Positions 7,956 through 16,785 of a DNA stretch of 64,000 bases are shown one piece after another; within the stretch, counting starts at the first letter, position 1, and every line of letters begins with the position of its first letter. Source of the stretch: Pseudomonas rhizosphaerae (GTDB lineage Bacteria; Pseudomonadota; Gammaproteobacteria; Pseudomonadales; Pseudomonadaceae). The position numbers and the translations under genes were made by a program. The DNA lies in assembly GCF_000761155.1 (NCBI RefSeq), contig NZ_CP009533.1, positions 124,001 through 188,000 on the forward strand. Reading direction: 5' to 3'. The notes beneath the pieces are model-generated. The model did not search any database. It saw nothing but the letters and a program-made list of their open reading frames with translations, and was not told the DNA's origin.

Positions 7956-8666
7956 TCAGAATTTTTCCTTGGTCGAAAGGTAGCGCCACTGATCCAGCGG
8001 CAGCTTGCCCATCGATACCCCGCCCACGCGAATGCGGCGGATCGAGACGATCGTCAGGCCGACACTGGCGCACAGTTGCTGCAGCACGCCGGGGGCTGGA
8101 TTTTTCAGGGCGAAGCGCAGGCGTGTCTCGTTCTGCCAACTGGCCTTGACCGCCGGCAGCGTCTTGCCCTTGTACATCGCGCCGTGGTTGAGGCGATTGA
8201 GGCCGTGGGGGCTCATCTCGCCGGTGATTTCCACCACGTATTCCTGTTCGATCTTGGCCGCGTCGGCGGTCAGCTTGCGCAGGGTCTTCCAATCCTGGGT
8301 GAAGATCTGCAGGCCGCTGGCATTGGCCGGCAGCTCGGCCGCGCAGCTCAGGCGCAGGAAGTGGCCTTTGAGAGGGCGCTTGCCGAAGCCGTGCTCGCTG
8401 GACAAGGTTTGCGCGGTAAGGGTGGCCAGCGCCTCTTCGGCGCTCTGGCCCGGTGCCTGGTGCAGCAACAGGGTCACCGGCTCCGGTGCTTCGGCCTTAG
8501 CCTGGGGATCGAGCTCGACCTTTTGCGCGTCCACCTTGAACTGCGGCTCGTCGACCACCACGCCATCCACGGACACCCAGCCGCCTTCGATGAAGAGTTC
8601 AGCCTCGCGGCGGGAACACCCGACCAGTTCGATGAGGCGTTTGGAGAGACGAATGGGTTCAGACAT
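7956..8666 (-). CDS. S4-domain pseudouridine-synthase homologue lacking the catalytic Asp
   Basis: A 236-residue protein with an N-terminal S4 RNA-binding domain (about 4-50) and an RsuA/RluF-type pseudouridine-synthase fold. The C-terminal landmarks are intact: EQEYVVEITG around 140-149, and RIRVGGVSMGKLPLDQWRYL at 211-230. In active family members the motif is R-L-D-x-D-[ST]-x-G-L. Here the aligned stretch is E111-L-P113-A-N-A-S-G-L119, so the catalytic Asp is replaced by Pro and the preceding Arg by Glu. The DNA reads cleanly through this region, so a frameshift is not the cause. It may bind RNA without isomerising uridine, or act by another mechanism. Confidence 0.82.
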   Translation of the reverse strand: MSEPIRLSKRLIELVGCSRREAELFIEGGWVSVDGVVVDEPQFKVDAQKVELDPQAKAEAPEPVTLLLHQAPGQSAEEALATLTAQTLSSEHGFGKRPLKGHFLRLSCAAELPANASGLQIFTQDWKTLRKLTADAAKIEQEYVVEITGEMSPHGLNRLNHGAMYKGKTLPAVKASWQNETRLRFALKNPAPGVLQQLCASVGLTIVSIRRIRVGGVSMGKLPLDQWRYLSTKEKF

Positions 8667-8765
8667 GACTGCGGCCGTAGCAAGGAAAGGGCGCTAGTGT
8701 AACTGCCTGGAGGCGGTTAAGCCCGCGCAGATTGCCCGGCCTTGGGCGACGGCGGTGGGCGCGAC

Positions 8766-8785
8766 GGCGAACCGGGAGGTTCGCC
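8766..8785. terminator. Hairpin between rimO and the pseudouridine-synthase homologue
   Basis: GGCGAACC and GGTTCGCC form a perfect 8-bp stem with a GGGA loop. It lies just downstream of rimO on the - strand but has no clear U-tract, so it may be a weak terminator or mRNA 3' stabiliser. Confidence 0.45.
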
Positions 8786-8818
8786 GCTGCCCCGTCTGTT
8801 GCCTTACAGGGATGCGAA

Positions 8819-10156
8819 TCAGGCCAGTTCGGCCCACAAATCGTATTCGTCGGCGTCGACGATGGTGCACCAGACCTTGTCGCCCGGCTTGAGGTGGGTG
8901 GCATCGTCGATGAACACGTTGCCGTCGATTTCCGGAGCATCGAAGAAGCAGCGGCCAACCGCGCCTTGTTCTTCCACTTCATCGATCAACACTTCCACAC
9001 GCTTGCCGATGCGCATCTGCAGACGTGCGGCGCTGATTGCCTGCTGGTGCGCCATGAAGCGATCCCAGCGGTCCTGCTTCACGTCATCCGGAACGATGGC
9101 GGCGTCCAGCAGGTTGGCCGGTGCGCCCTCGACCGGCGAATACTGGAAGCAGCCGACGCGGTCCAGCTGCGCTTCGCTCAGCCAGTCCAGCAGGTACTGG
9201 AAGTCTTCTTCGGTTTCGCCGGGGAAGCCGACGATGAAGGTCGAGCGGATGATCAGGTCCGGGCACTGCTCGCGCCACTTCTTGATGCGCGCCAGGGTCT
9301 TGTCTTCGAAGGCCGGGCGCTTCATCGCCTTGAGCACTTTCGGGCTAGCGTGCTGGAATGGAATGTCCAAGTACGGCAGGATCTTGCCGGCGGCCATCAG
9401 TGGAATGATGTCGTCGACGTTGGGGTAGGGGTACACGTAGTGCAGGCGGACCCAGACACCCAGGCTGCTCAGGGCTTCGCACAGTTCGAGCATGCGCGTC
9501 TTGACCGGGCGACCGTTCCAGAAATCAGTCTTGTACTTGACGTCTACGCCATAGGCGCTGGTGTCCTGGGAAATCACCAGCACTTCCTTTACCCCGGCCT
9601 TGACCAGGCGCTCGGCCTCGCTCAGCACATCGCCCACCGGGCGGCTGACCAGCTTGCCGCGCATCGAGGGGATGATGCAGAAGCTGCAACTGTGGTTGCA
9701 GCCTTCGGAAATCTTCAGGTAGGCGTAATGGCGCGGCGTCAGCTTGATGCCCTGGGGCGGCACCAGGTCGATCAGCGGGTTGTGATCGTGTCGAGGTGGC
9801 ACCACCTGGTGCACCGCGTTGACCACCTGCTCGTATTGCTGGGGGCCGGTGACCGACAGCACGCTGGGGTGCACCTTGCGAATGGCATTTTCTTCGACGC
9901 CCATGCAACCGGTGACGATGACCTTGCCGTTCTCCTTGAGCGCTTCGCCGATCACTTCCAGCGACTCCGCCTTGGCGGTGTCGATGAAGCCACAGGTGTT
10001 GACCACCACGACGTCGGCGTCTTCGTAGGTCGGTACCACTTGGTAACCTTCCATGCGCAACTGAGTCAGGATGCGCTCGGAGTCGACCAGGGCCTTGGGG
10101 CAACCCAGCGAGACGAAGCCGACCTTTGGAGCGGCCGACGAAGGAGTGGTGGACAT
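8819..10156 (-). CDS. rimO: Ribosomal protein uS12 methylthiotransferase RimO
   Basis: RimO (445 residues) is a radical-SAM enzyme with two [4Fe-4S] clusters that methylthiolates the conserved Asp of ribosomal protein S12. The N-terminal UPF0004 domain carries cysteines in [21 protein letters not shown] and TGCMGV. The radical-SAM motif CxxxCxxC is seen in CNHSCSFC near residue 155. A C-terminal TRAM domain follows (about 375-440, [18 protein letters not shown]). A GAGG lies shortly before the ATG at 10156. It is divergent from kup. Confidence 0.97.
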   Translation of the reverse strand: MSTTPSSAAPKVGFVSLGCPKALVDSERILTQLRMEGYQVVPTYEDADVVVVNTCGFIDTAKAESLEVIGEALKENGKVIVTGCMGVEENAIRKVHPSVLSVTGPQQYEQVVNAVHQVVPPRHDHNPLIDLVPPQGIKLTPRHYAYLKISEGCNHSCSFCIIPSMRGKLVSRPVGDVLSEAERLVKAGVKEVLVISQDTSAYGVDVKYKTDFWNGRPVKTRMLELCEALSSLGVWVRLHYVYPYPNVDDIIPLMAAGKILPYLDIPFQHASPKVLKAMKRPAFEDKTLARIKKWREQCPDLIIRSTFIVGFPGETEEDFQYLLDWLSEAQLDRVGCFQYSPVEGAPANLLDAAIVPDDVKQDRWDRFMAHQQAISAARLQMRIGKRVEVLIDEVEEQGAVGRCFFDAPEIDGNVFIDDATHLKPGDKVWCTIVDADEYDLWAELA

Positions 10157-10352
10157 GGCTAACCTCGGTATCGATGGGGCCTCGTGGGCCGCACAGGCGG
10201 GCGCTGGGTACGCCTCTGATCAAAAAGTGCGCAATTCTAGCGATGGCGAGGTCGCTTGACCAGCATTATGCGAGGAATTGCGACGAGTGCTGCGCTATGC
10301 TTCGCCGCGTCTCGCCACATGGCGTTACAAATCACGGGTGCGGGAGTGGTCG

Positions 10353-12251
10353 ATGGTTCAGGCAAGTAGTGACGGCAGCAGCGGGCATTCGACGGCCCGA
10401 CCGATCGGCATGCTGGTGGCAGCGGTCGGTGTCGTGTATGGCGACATTGGTACCAGCCCGTTGTACACGCTTAAGGAAGTCTTTTCCGGCGGCTATGGCG
10501 TACCCATTTCCCACGATGGTGTGCTGGGTATCCTTTCATTGATCTTCTGGTCGCTGATCTGGGTCGTTTCGATCAAGTACATGCTGTTCGTGCTGCGCGC
10601 CGACAACCAGGGCGAAGGCGGCATCATGGCCTTGACTGCACTGGCAACCCGCGCCACTGCCGCATTGCCCCGACTGCGTGCCCTGATGGTGGTGTGCGGA
10701 CTGGCCGGCGCTGCGCTGTTCTACGGCGACAGCATGATCACGCCCGCGGTCTCGGTGCTTTCAGCCATCGAGGGCATGGAGCTGGCCTTCGATGGCCTGG
10801 AGCGTTGGGTGGTGCCCATGGCGTTAGTCGTGCTGGTCGCGCTGTTCCTGATTCAGAAACACGGCACGCAACGGATCGGCAAGTTGTTCGGGCCGGTGAT
10901 GGTCGTATGGTTCCTGGTGCTGGGGCTGCTCGGCGCCTACGGCGTGTATCAGCACCCCGAGGTGCTCAAGGCGTTCAATCCGATGTGGGCGGTGCGCTTT
11001 TTCATCGTCCACCCCGGCATGGGCGTGGCGATCCTCGGTGCCGTGGTGCTGGCGCTGACCGGCGCCGAGGCGCTGTATGCCGACATGGGCCATTTTGGCC
11101 GCAAGCCGATTGCCCGGGCCTGGTTCATTCTGGTGCTGCCCGCTCTGGTGCTCAACTACTTCGGCCAAGGCGGCCTGCTGCTGGAAAACCCCGAGGCGGC
11201 GCGTAACCCGTTCTTTCTGCTGGCGCCGGGCTGGGCTTTGGTGCCGCTGGTGGCATTGTCGACCCTGGCCACCGTGATCGCTTCGCAGGCGGTAATTTCC
11301 GGGGCCTTTTCCCTGACCCAGCAGGCCATCCAGCTGGGTTACATTCCGCGCATGCACATCCAGCACACGTCGAGCAGCGAACAGGGGCAGATCTACATCG
11401 GCGCGGTTAACTGGGCGTTGATGGTCGGTGTGGTATTGCTGGTCATCGGCTTCGAATCCTCCGGCGCCCTGGCATCGGCCTACGGTGTGGCGGTCACGGG
11501 CACGATGCTGATGACCACGATACTGGTCTCGGCCGTGATGCTGCTGCTGTGGAAATGGCCACCGGTGCTGGCGGTGCCGGTCCTGCTTGGCTGCCTCCTG
11601 GTCGATGGTCTGTTCTTCGCCGCCAACGTGCCGAAGATTATCCAGGGCGGCGCGTTTCCGGTGCTGGCGGGGACCGTTCTGTTCATTCTCATGACCACCT
11701 GGAAGCGCGGCAAGCAACTGCTGGTGGAGCGGATCGACGAGGGCGGGCTGCCGTTGCCGATCTTCATCGGCAGCATCAGTGTGCAGCCGCCGCATCGCGT
11801 CCAGGGCACGGCAGTGTTCCTGACCGCGCGCTCTGACGCCGTGCCCCACGCGCTTTTGCACAATATGCTGCACAACCAGGTGCTGCATGAACAAGTGGTG
11901 CTGTTGACGGTGGTCAACGAAGACACGCCGCGGGTACCCCTGGCTCGACGCTTCGAGGTGCAGAGCTATGGCGAAGGGTTCTTCCGGGTCATTCTGCATT
12001 ACGGTTTCATGGATGAACCGGACGTGCCGGCTGCCTTGGCCCTCTGCGATCTGCCAGACCTGGACTTCAGCCCGATGCGCACCACCTATTTCCTCAGTCG
12101 CGAGACGGTGATCGCTTCCAAGCTGGCCGGCATGGCGCGCTGGCGCGAGCAGTTGTTCGCCTTCATGCTGAAGAACGCCAATGGCAACCTGCGCTTCTTC
12201 AAGCTGCCGGTGAACCGAGTGATCGAACTGGGTACGCAGGTGGAGATGTAA
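10353..12251 (+). CDS. kup: Low-affinity potassium transporter Kup
   Basis: Kup (632 residues from the chosen start) is an inner-membrane K+ uptake protein of the KUP/HAK/KT family. Family signatures include [18 protein letters not shown] near residue 30, [11 protein letters not shown], and [15 protein letters not shown]. About twelve hydrophobic segments fill residues 20-450, followed by a soluble C-terminal domain. The frame is open upstream to 10278, but GGGAG at 10342-10346 and the usual family length favour the ATG at 10353. It converges on the virJ-mprF pair across a shared terminator. Confidence 0.95.
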   Translation: MVQASSDGSSGHSTARPIGMLVAAVGVVYGDIGTSPLYTLKEVFSGGYGVPISHDGVLGILSLIFWSLIWVVSIKYMLFVLRADNQGEGGIMALTALATRATAALPRLRALMVVCGLAGAALFYGDSMITPAVSVLSAIEGMELAFDGLERWVVPMALVVLVALFLIQKHGTQRIGKLFGPVMVVWFLVLGLLGAYGVYQHPEVLKAFNPMWAVRFFIVHPGMGVAILGAVVLALTGAEALYADMGHFGRKPIARAWFILVLPALVLNYFGQGGLLLENPEAARNPFFLLAPGWALVPLVALSTLATVIASQAVISGAFSLTQQAIQLGYIPRMHIQHTSSSEQGQIYIGAVNWALMVGVVLLVIGFESSGALASAYGVAVTGTMLMTTILVSAVMLLLWKWPPVLAVPVLLGCLLVDGLFFAANVPKIIQGGAFPVLAGTVLFILMTTWKRGKQLLVERIDEGGLPLPIFIGSISVQPPHRVQGTAVFLTARSDAVPHALLHNMLHNQVLHEQVVLLTVVNEDTPRVPLARRFEVQSYGEGFFRVILHYGFMDEPDVPAALALCDLPDLDFSPMRTTYFLSRETVIASKLAGMARWREQLFAFMLKNANGNLRFFKLPVNRVIELGTQVEM

Positions 12252-12293
12252 GTGTGCGGCGGCAGGGCATGCCCGTTGCTGACACAACTCCCC

Positions 12294-12322
12294 CGTAGGA
12301 GCGGGCGGTGCCCGCGAAGAGG
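12294..12322. repeat. REP-like element
   Basis: GTAGGAGCGGGCGGTGCCCG followed by CGAAGAG matches the usual Pseudomonas REP pattern (GTAGGAGCGGG...CCCGCGAA). The core is a GCGGGC-GGT-GCCCGC hairpin. It lies between the kup stop and the shared terminator. Confidence 0.7.
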
Positions 12323-12343
12323 CCCTACCTGACACCCCACAAG

Positions 12344-12376
12344 AAAAAGCCCCGGCACCTACACAGGTCCGGGGCT
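12344..12376. terminator. Bidirectional terminator between kup and virJ
   Basis: AAAGCCCCGG and CCGGGGCTTT flank an inner ACCT-ACAC-AGGT stem with one bulged C. The element has A-rich and T-rich edges and sits between convergent genes, so it can serve both. Confidence 0.85.
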
Positions 12377-12392
12377 TTGCTTTACGGCCGGG

Positions 12393-13673
12393 TCACTTGG
12401 AACCCGTACGCTTGTCGATCTGCTGCACCAACCGCTTGGCCAGCGCCGGGTAGTCCTCGTCGAAATGGTGCCCGCCCGGCAGTTTGACCTTCTCGCCTAC
12501 TGCAGTGCTCTGGGTGCAGCCGCTTTCGTCGGTTTCTTCCTCGCCATACACGCACACCACCTTGGCGGCCGGCAGCTTGGCCATCTCCGGTCCGGTGGGC
12601 GCTTCTTTGCCAGCATTGCCCAGCCATCCTTCGACTTCGATCTCGAAGCTGCCGCTGCGGGCGAAAGCCAGCAGGATGATCGCGCTGACGCTGTCCTGTT
12701 CCTCGGCAGGCAGGCGGTTGTAGATCGCCGGAAGCACGTCGGCACCGAACGAATAGCCGGTCAGCACGAACCGCTTGGCACCCCATTTCTGCCGGTAGTA
12801 ATGCATCAGCTCGACCAGGTCGTCGGCGCTTTGCTCCGGTGTCTTGTGCTCCCAGTAATAGCGCAGGGTGTCGATACCCACTGTCGGGTACCCCATTGTC
12901 GCCATATCACCGGCCACTGCCTTGTCGAGGTCGCGCCAGCCACCGTCGCCGGAAAGAAACAGGCTGACGGTGTCGTTGCTCTGCACGGCGGGCACTTCGA
13001 CCACAGGAATGGCCAGGTGGGTGCCGTCACTGCCGACCAGAATCCCGGTGATCTGGTTTTTCAGGACTTGCGGCAGCTTCACGTCGTAATCGCTGATGAC
13101 GGTCTGGGCATTGGGTTGATCGCGGACGAACGCGGCACTGGCGTCGTCGGGGTTGTCGTTCCAGGCGACCATCCACTGGCCGTGCTCGGCCTTCTTCGGC
13201 AATTCAGGCAGGCAACCGTCCGGTTTCTCCATGCTCAGGTCCACCGACACCGCCTGGGCCTTGTCGTTGTTCTGCGTGGCCAGCCAGCGCCAGGCCAGTG
13301 AAGCACCCGGGCCAATGCCAGCCACCAGGTCCGGCGCTCCATCGAGCCGCCCGATGGCAGCATTCAGTGCGGTTTGCTGCAAGCTGCAATCGGTTTCCGG
13401 GAGGATCACCTGGACGATGTGCGCCGAGGCATCACGGCTCAGGTCCAGCAACTGCTTGTCGGTCAAGGCTTCGGCGGCGGGCACCGCAATGGCCACCTGG
13501 GACTTGCTCCGGATGCCGGGGACCACCTCGCGGGCCTCGCTGCCATTGCTCAGGCGCTGTGCGTTGAGCTGCGCGGCCGGGGCAGGGCGGGTCGCCCACC
13601 AGTAGTAGCCGGCAACCGCCAGCAGCAGAACCACGATCAAGGCAAGCGCCTTGCGCCAGTAACGTCGAATCAT
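12393..13673 (-). CDS. VirJ/AcvB-family aminoacyl-phosphatidylglycerol hydrolase
   Basis: A 426-residue exported protein with an N-terminal signal/anchor (residues 8-26) and VirJ/AcvB-type domains. The C-terminal alpha/beta-hydrolase half contains SLFLSGDGGW (237-246), a GYSFGAD nucleophile elbow with S308, and a GGHHFDEDY segment near the C-terminus that could supply the catalytic His. The N-terminal half has a degenerate copy (GIGPGASLA, 119-127). AcvB and the P. aeruginosa homologue beside mprF hydrolyse lysyl- or alanyl-phosphatidylglycerol in the periplasm. The start codon shares one base with the mprF stop (TGATG), so the pair is translationally coupled. Confidence 0.87.
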   Translation of the reverse strand: MIRRYWRKALALIVVLLLAVAGYYWWATRPAPAAQLNAQRLSNGSEAREVVPGIRSKSQVAIAVPAAEALTDKQLLDLSRDASAHIVQVILPETDCSLQQTALNAAIGRLDGAPDLVAGIGPGASLAWRWLATQNNDKAQAVSVDLSMEKPDGCLPELPKKAEHGQWMVAWNDNPDDASAAFVRDQPNAQTVISDYDVKLPQVLKNQITGILVGSDGTHLAIPVVEVPAVQSNDTVSLFLSGDGGWRDLDKAVAGDMATMGYPTVGIDTLRYYWEHKTPEQSADDLVELMHYYRQKWGAKRFVLTGYSFGADVLPAIYNRLPAEEQDSVSAIILLAFARSGSFEIEVEGWLGNAGKEAPTGPEMAKLPAAKVVCVYGEEETDESGCTQSTAVGEKVKLPGGHHFDEDYPALAKRLVQQIDKRTGSK

Positions 13674-16330
13674 CAGCGTTTCACCAATCCTGTCAGGCCA
13701 CCTGCAATGAGGGCGGCGGTATCGGCCAATGCCACCAGCGGATCAAGGCCCGCCGGCACGGCCATGTAGCGAGGCTCCCAAGTGGGCTGGAACTTGTCCT
13801 TGAAACGGCGCAAGCCCTGAAAATTGTACAGCTGCTCGCCACGGTTGAAGACCATCGAGCCCAGGCGCTGGGTCAAAGGTGCGCCGCGCCGCGGTTGCAG
13901 GCCGGAAAGCGGCACCATGCCCAGGCTGAAGCGCGCATAGCCATGCTTTTTGTAGTGCTGGATCAAGCCTACCATCATGAATTCCATGGTCAGCTTGGGC
14001 GCCTGGGGATGGGCACGCATCAGGTCCAGGCTGGCCAGTTCCGTGCTTTGGGTCTCCAGCAGGTTGGCGAACGCCACCGGCTTGCCCTCGAAATGGACGA
14101 TCGCGATGCGGAAATGGTTCAGGTATTCGGGGCTGAAGCGGCCCAGGGAAAAACCCTTCTCGCGCACGTTCTTGCCACTGAGCCAGGCATCGGAAATCAC
14201 CTTGAGCTCTTCCAGCGGCGCGTGTCCGGGCTCGTAGATCTCCAGTGACAGGCCGTCGCGGGTGCCGCGGTTCCAGGTGTAGCGCAGATCCTTCATTTCC
14301 TTGCCCTTGGCTTCCAGATCGAACGCGTGCAGGTCGACCCGGGCTTCTTCGCCGAGCTTGATCGCCGTCAGGCCAATGTCCATGTAGAACGGCAGGTTCT
14401 CAGCCCTGACCTGATAGAACACCGGGCGCGCATGGTGAAAGTCGCAGAGGTCGCGGAACTGCCAGATCATTTCAGCGCGCGGCTGGGTCGGGCCGATAGG
14501 GTCGTACAGGGCCACCAGGCTGCGTCCGCGACGAGCGTACATCAGAAAGGCTTCATCCTTGGGGTGGAACAGCAGCGCCTTGTCGCCGGTCAGTGCCAGG
14601 CCGCCATCGGGTTGGTGCGAGGCCTTGAGAATGGTCGCGGCGCGTTCCAGCTCGTCAGGTGTAGGCAGGTGAATCACCGGGCGTGCGGTGCGCAGCAGCC
14701 AGGTCAGTGCAACCACGATCAGCAGCACGGCGCTGCCCAGGGCCGAGCGCAGGCCACGGGGCGCATCAGCGTCCAGCGCAAACTGCCACCACAGCTTGGT
14801 GCTGTAGGGCACGTCTTGGTAGGCAAAGAACAGCAACCAGATCGATGCACCCACCACGCACACGCTGGCGATCAGGTACAGCGGTGAGAACGGCAACTCC
14901 AGCAGGCGGCTGGGCCGGTAGAACGAACGCTTGAAGACGGCGAGCAGCAGTGCGGTCATGCACAGCAGCGAGGCCTCTTCCCAGTCGAAACCCTTGAGCA
15001 GCGACAGCACGGCGCCCGCCAGCAGCAGCACCATGGTCAATACCCAGGCCGCCGACAGGCGACGGCGCAGGCCTTGGGCCAATAACAGACAGAGCACACC
15101 TACCAGGCTGGCGCCCAGGTGCGAGGCATCGATAAGTCGATGGGGGATCAGAAAACCGAGGTCTTGCAGGCGAGTGTCGATCTCCGGGGTGGCACCGGAA
15201 AACAGCAGCACCACGCCCGACAGGAACACCAGCACCGCCAGAATGGGTGCGGCCAGCCCGGAAGCCACACGAATGGCCTGTTGAGCGAAGAACAGTCGGC
15301 GCGCCTCGTTGCCCAGCAGCACCACGCAGGCCACCAGCATCGGCAGCACGACATAGATCAAGCGATAAAGCAGCAGGGCAGCTGCCAGGGGCGCGGCCCC
15401 CAGGGTATCGGCGAACGCCGCCAACAGGATGGCCTCGAAGACGCCGACGCCACCGGGCACATGGCTGAGTACGCCTGCGGCAAGTGCCAGCAGATAGATC
15501 AGGACGAAAGCGCCAAATGGCGGCGCTTCAGGCAGCAACAGATAGAGCACGGTTGCCGCGGCTACCACGTCCAGTGCGGTAATCACCAATTGCAGCAGGG
15601 TCAGGCGCGCCCCGGGCAGGCGTAGGGTGCGACGTCCCGCCCGCACCAGCAGGTTGTGCGGCAATGGCTGCTCGGGCAGGCGGCGTCGATATACGCCCAG
15701 CACCAGCAGCGCGGTCAGGACTAGCACGACCGCGGCAACCGTGCCCAGCAGCCCCTGCGAAACTCCCAAGGCCTGCGAGGCAGCCGGCAGGCTGCTGAGC
15801 GTGGCCACTGCGGCCAGCGGCGGCAGGGCGCAGCCCAATGACAGGCTGGCGAACAGGGTCATGCGCGCCACTTCGCCCGCGCCTACGCCCAGCCGTGAAT
15901 ACAGCCGATAACGTACCGAACCGCCGGACAGCATCGACAAGCCAATGGCATTACCAATGGCGAAGGAGGTGAAACCGCCCAGAGCCAGGGTGCGTGCCGG
16001 CAGGGTCACGTTGGCATAGCGGCTGGCCGACCATTCATAGCCCAGCAGGATGATGAACCCGCAGACCATGGCCAGTAGGGCGCCACCCAAGGCGGCCGGC
16101 GGGGTAGCCAGCACCGAGTCATGCAGTGCGTAGATGTCCAGTTCGCTGAGCAGATGCCGACAGGCGAGCAGCGCGATGGCAAACAGCAATAGGGTAACGG
16201 CCAGCCCCACTGGCTGCCGGTAGCGGCTCAGCAGATCGAGCCAGCGAGCGCGTGCGGGTTTGATCGGACCGGCAGCGGCAGCGGCGGGGGGAAGTTCCAC
16301 AGCGGTTGAATCGGGCAAGTCAGAGCGCAT
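13673..16330 (-). CDS. mprF: Bifunctional aminoacyl-phosphatidylglycerol synthase/flippase MprF
   Basis: MprF (885 residues) attaches an amino acid from aminoacyl-tRNA to phosphatidylglycerol and flips the product, reducing cell-surface charge and changing resistance to cationic peptides. The N-terminal two-thirds holds about 14 membrane segments, including the flippase region (LSGGSVRYRLYSRLG near residue 125, HVPGGVGVFEAILLA near 290). The cytoplasmic C-terminus (about 545-870) is the synthase domain. AGAGG, 6 bases before the ATG at 16330, rules out a TTG three bases earlier. Whether the product is alanyl- or lysyl-PG cannot be read from the sequence; alanyl is likely by Pseudomonas homology. 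Confidence 0.94.
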   Translation of the reverse strand: MRSDLPDSTAVELPPAAAAAGPIKPARARWLDLLSRYRQPVGLAVTLLLFAIALLACRHLLSELDIYALHDSVLATPPAALGGALLAMVCGFIILLGYEWSASRYANVTLPARTLALGGFTSFAIGNAIGLSMLSGGSVRYRLYSRLGVGAGEVARMTLFASLSLGCALPPLAAVATLSSLPAASQALGVSQGLLGTVAAVVLVLTALLVLGVYRRRLPEQPLPHNLLVRAGRRTLRLPGARLTLLQLVITALDVVAAATVLYLLLPEAPPFGAFVLIYLLALAAGVLSHVPGGVGVFEAILLAAFADTLGAAPLAAALLLYRLIYVVLPMLVACVVLLGNEARRLFFAQQAIRVASGLAAPILAVLVFLSGVVLLFSGATPEIDTRLQDLGFLIPHRLIDASHLGASLVGVLCLLLAQGLRRRLSAAWVLTMVLLLAGAVLSLLKGFDWEEASLLCMTALLLAVFKRSFYRPSRLLELPFSPLYLIASVCVVGASIWLLFFAYQDVPYSTKLWWQFALDADAPRGLRSALGSAVLLIVVALTWLLRTARPVIHLPTPDELERAATILKASHQPDGGLALTGDKALLFHPKDEAFLMYARRGRSLVALYDPIGPTQPRAEMIWQFRDLCDFHHARPVFYQVRAENLPFYMDIGLTAIKLGEEARVDLHAFDLEAKGKEMKDLRYTWNRGTRDGLSLEIYEPGHAPLEELKVISDAWLSGKNVREKGFSLGRFSPEYLNHFRIAIVHFEGKPVAFANLLETQSTELASLDLMRAHPQAPKLTMEFMMVGLIQHYKKHGYARFSLGMVPLSGLQPRRGAPLTQRLGSMVFNRGEQLYNFQGLRRFKDKFQPTWEPRYMAVPAGLDPLVALADTAALIAGGLTGLVKR

Positions 16331-16525
16331 CAATCACCTCTTGGATTGTGCGCAACAGGATGCCGGGATCCCGTCAAAGTACCAATCCCTGTGGAAAAAA
16401 TAATTCGCGCCATTCTAACGCCTGTGCGCCAGCGATGACCGACGCCTGGCGAACTGTAAAGCAACTTTCACATTACCCGTGCGCAGCCTGGGTTGCCGCG
16501 GCTCCAGGCTTTTTCGAGCGCATAC
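16331..16525. other. Intergenic region upstream of mprF
   Basis: The stretch between the mprF start and the tRNA terminator has no gene I can support. It holds the mprF ribosome-binding site (AGAGG, about 16338-16342) and presumably the mprF promoter. No pair of -35/-10 boxes was convincing. Confidence 0.5.
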
Positions 16526-16554
16526 GAAAAAGGCCACCCGTTTATAGAGTGGCC
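16526..16554 (-). terminator. Terminator of the tRNA-fMet gene
   Basis: Read on the - strand, GGCCAC and GTGGCC form a stem around an 11-base loop, followed by TTTTTCG. It lies just downstream of the tRNA 3' end. Confidence 0.88.
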
Positions 16555-16565
16555 CTTCCGATGTT

Positions 16566-16642
<77 letters not shown>

Positions 16643-16655
16643 TCTGTGGAGGCGC

Positions 16656-16683
16656 ATTCTACAGATAGCTGGCAGGCTGTCAA
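16656..16683 (-). promoter_or_regulatory. Promoter of tRNA-fMet
   Basis: On the - strand TTGACA (16683-16678) and TAGAAT (16661-16656) are separated by 16 bases, ending 13 bases before the tRNA 5' end. The GC-rich discriminator after the -10 (GCGCCTCC) is typical of stringently controlled stable-RNA promoters. Confidence 0.85.
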
Positions 16684-16734
16684 CGCCTAAAATGCATTAA
16701 GCTTCAAAACAAGCCCGTTATCTGCTCGGATGCC

Positions 16735-16769
16735 AAGAAAAAGCCCCCGGCGCTTGCGCGGCGGGGGCT
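16735..16769 (-). terminator. Terminator of rne
   Basis: On the - strand AGCCCCCGCC pairs with GGCGCCGGGGGCT imperfectly around a short loop, followed by TTTTTCTT. It lies about 20 bases after the rne stop codon. Confidence 0.85.
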
Positions 16770-16785
16770 GATTCACACAGGGCGA

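Noticed and set aside
8281..8345. A frameshift or sequencing error as the cause of the missing catalytic Asp in the pseudouridine-synthase homologue
   Set aside because: The frame is continuous and flanking family motifs align without any indel; the change is a substitution of several residues.
16331..16333. TTG as the mprF start
   Set aside because: It would leave only three bases after the Shine-Dalgarno; the ATG at 16330 has the normal spacing.
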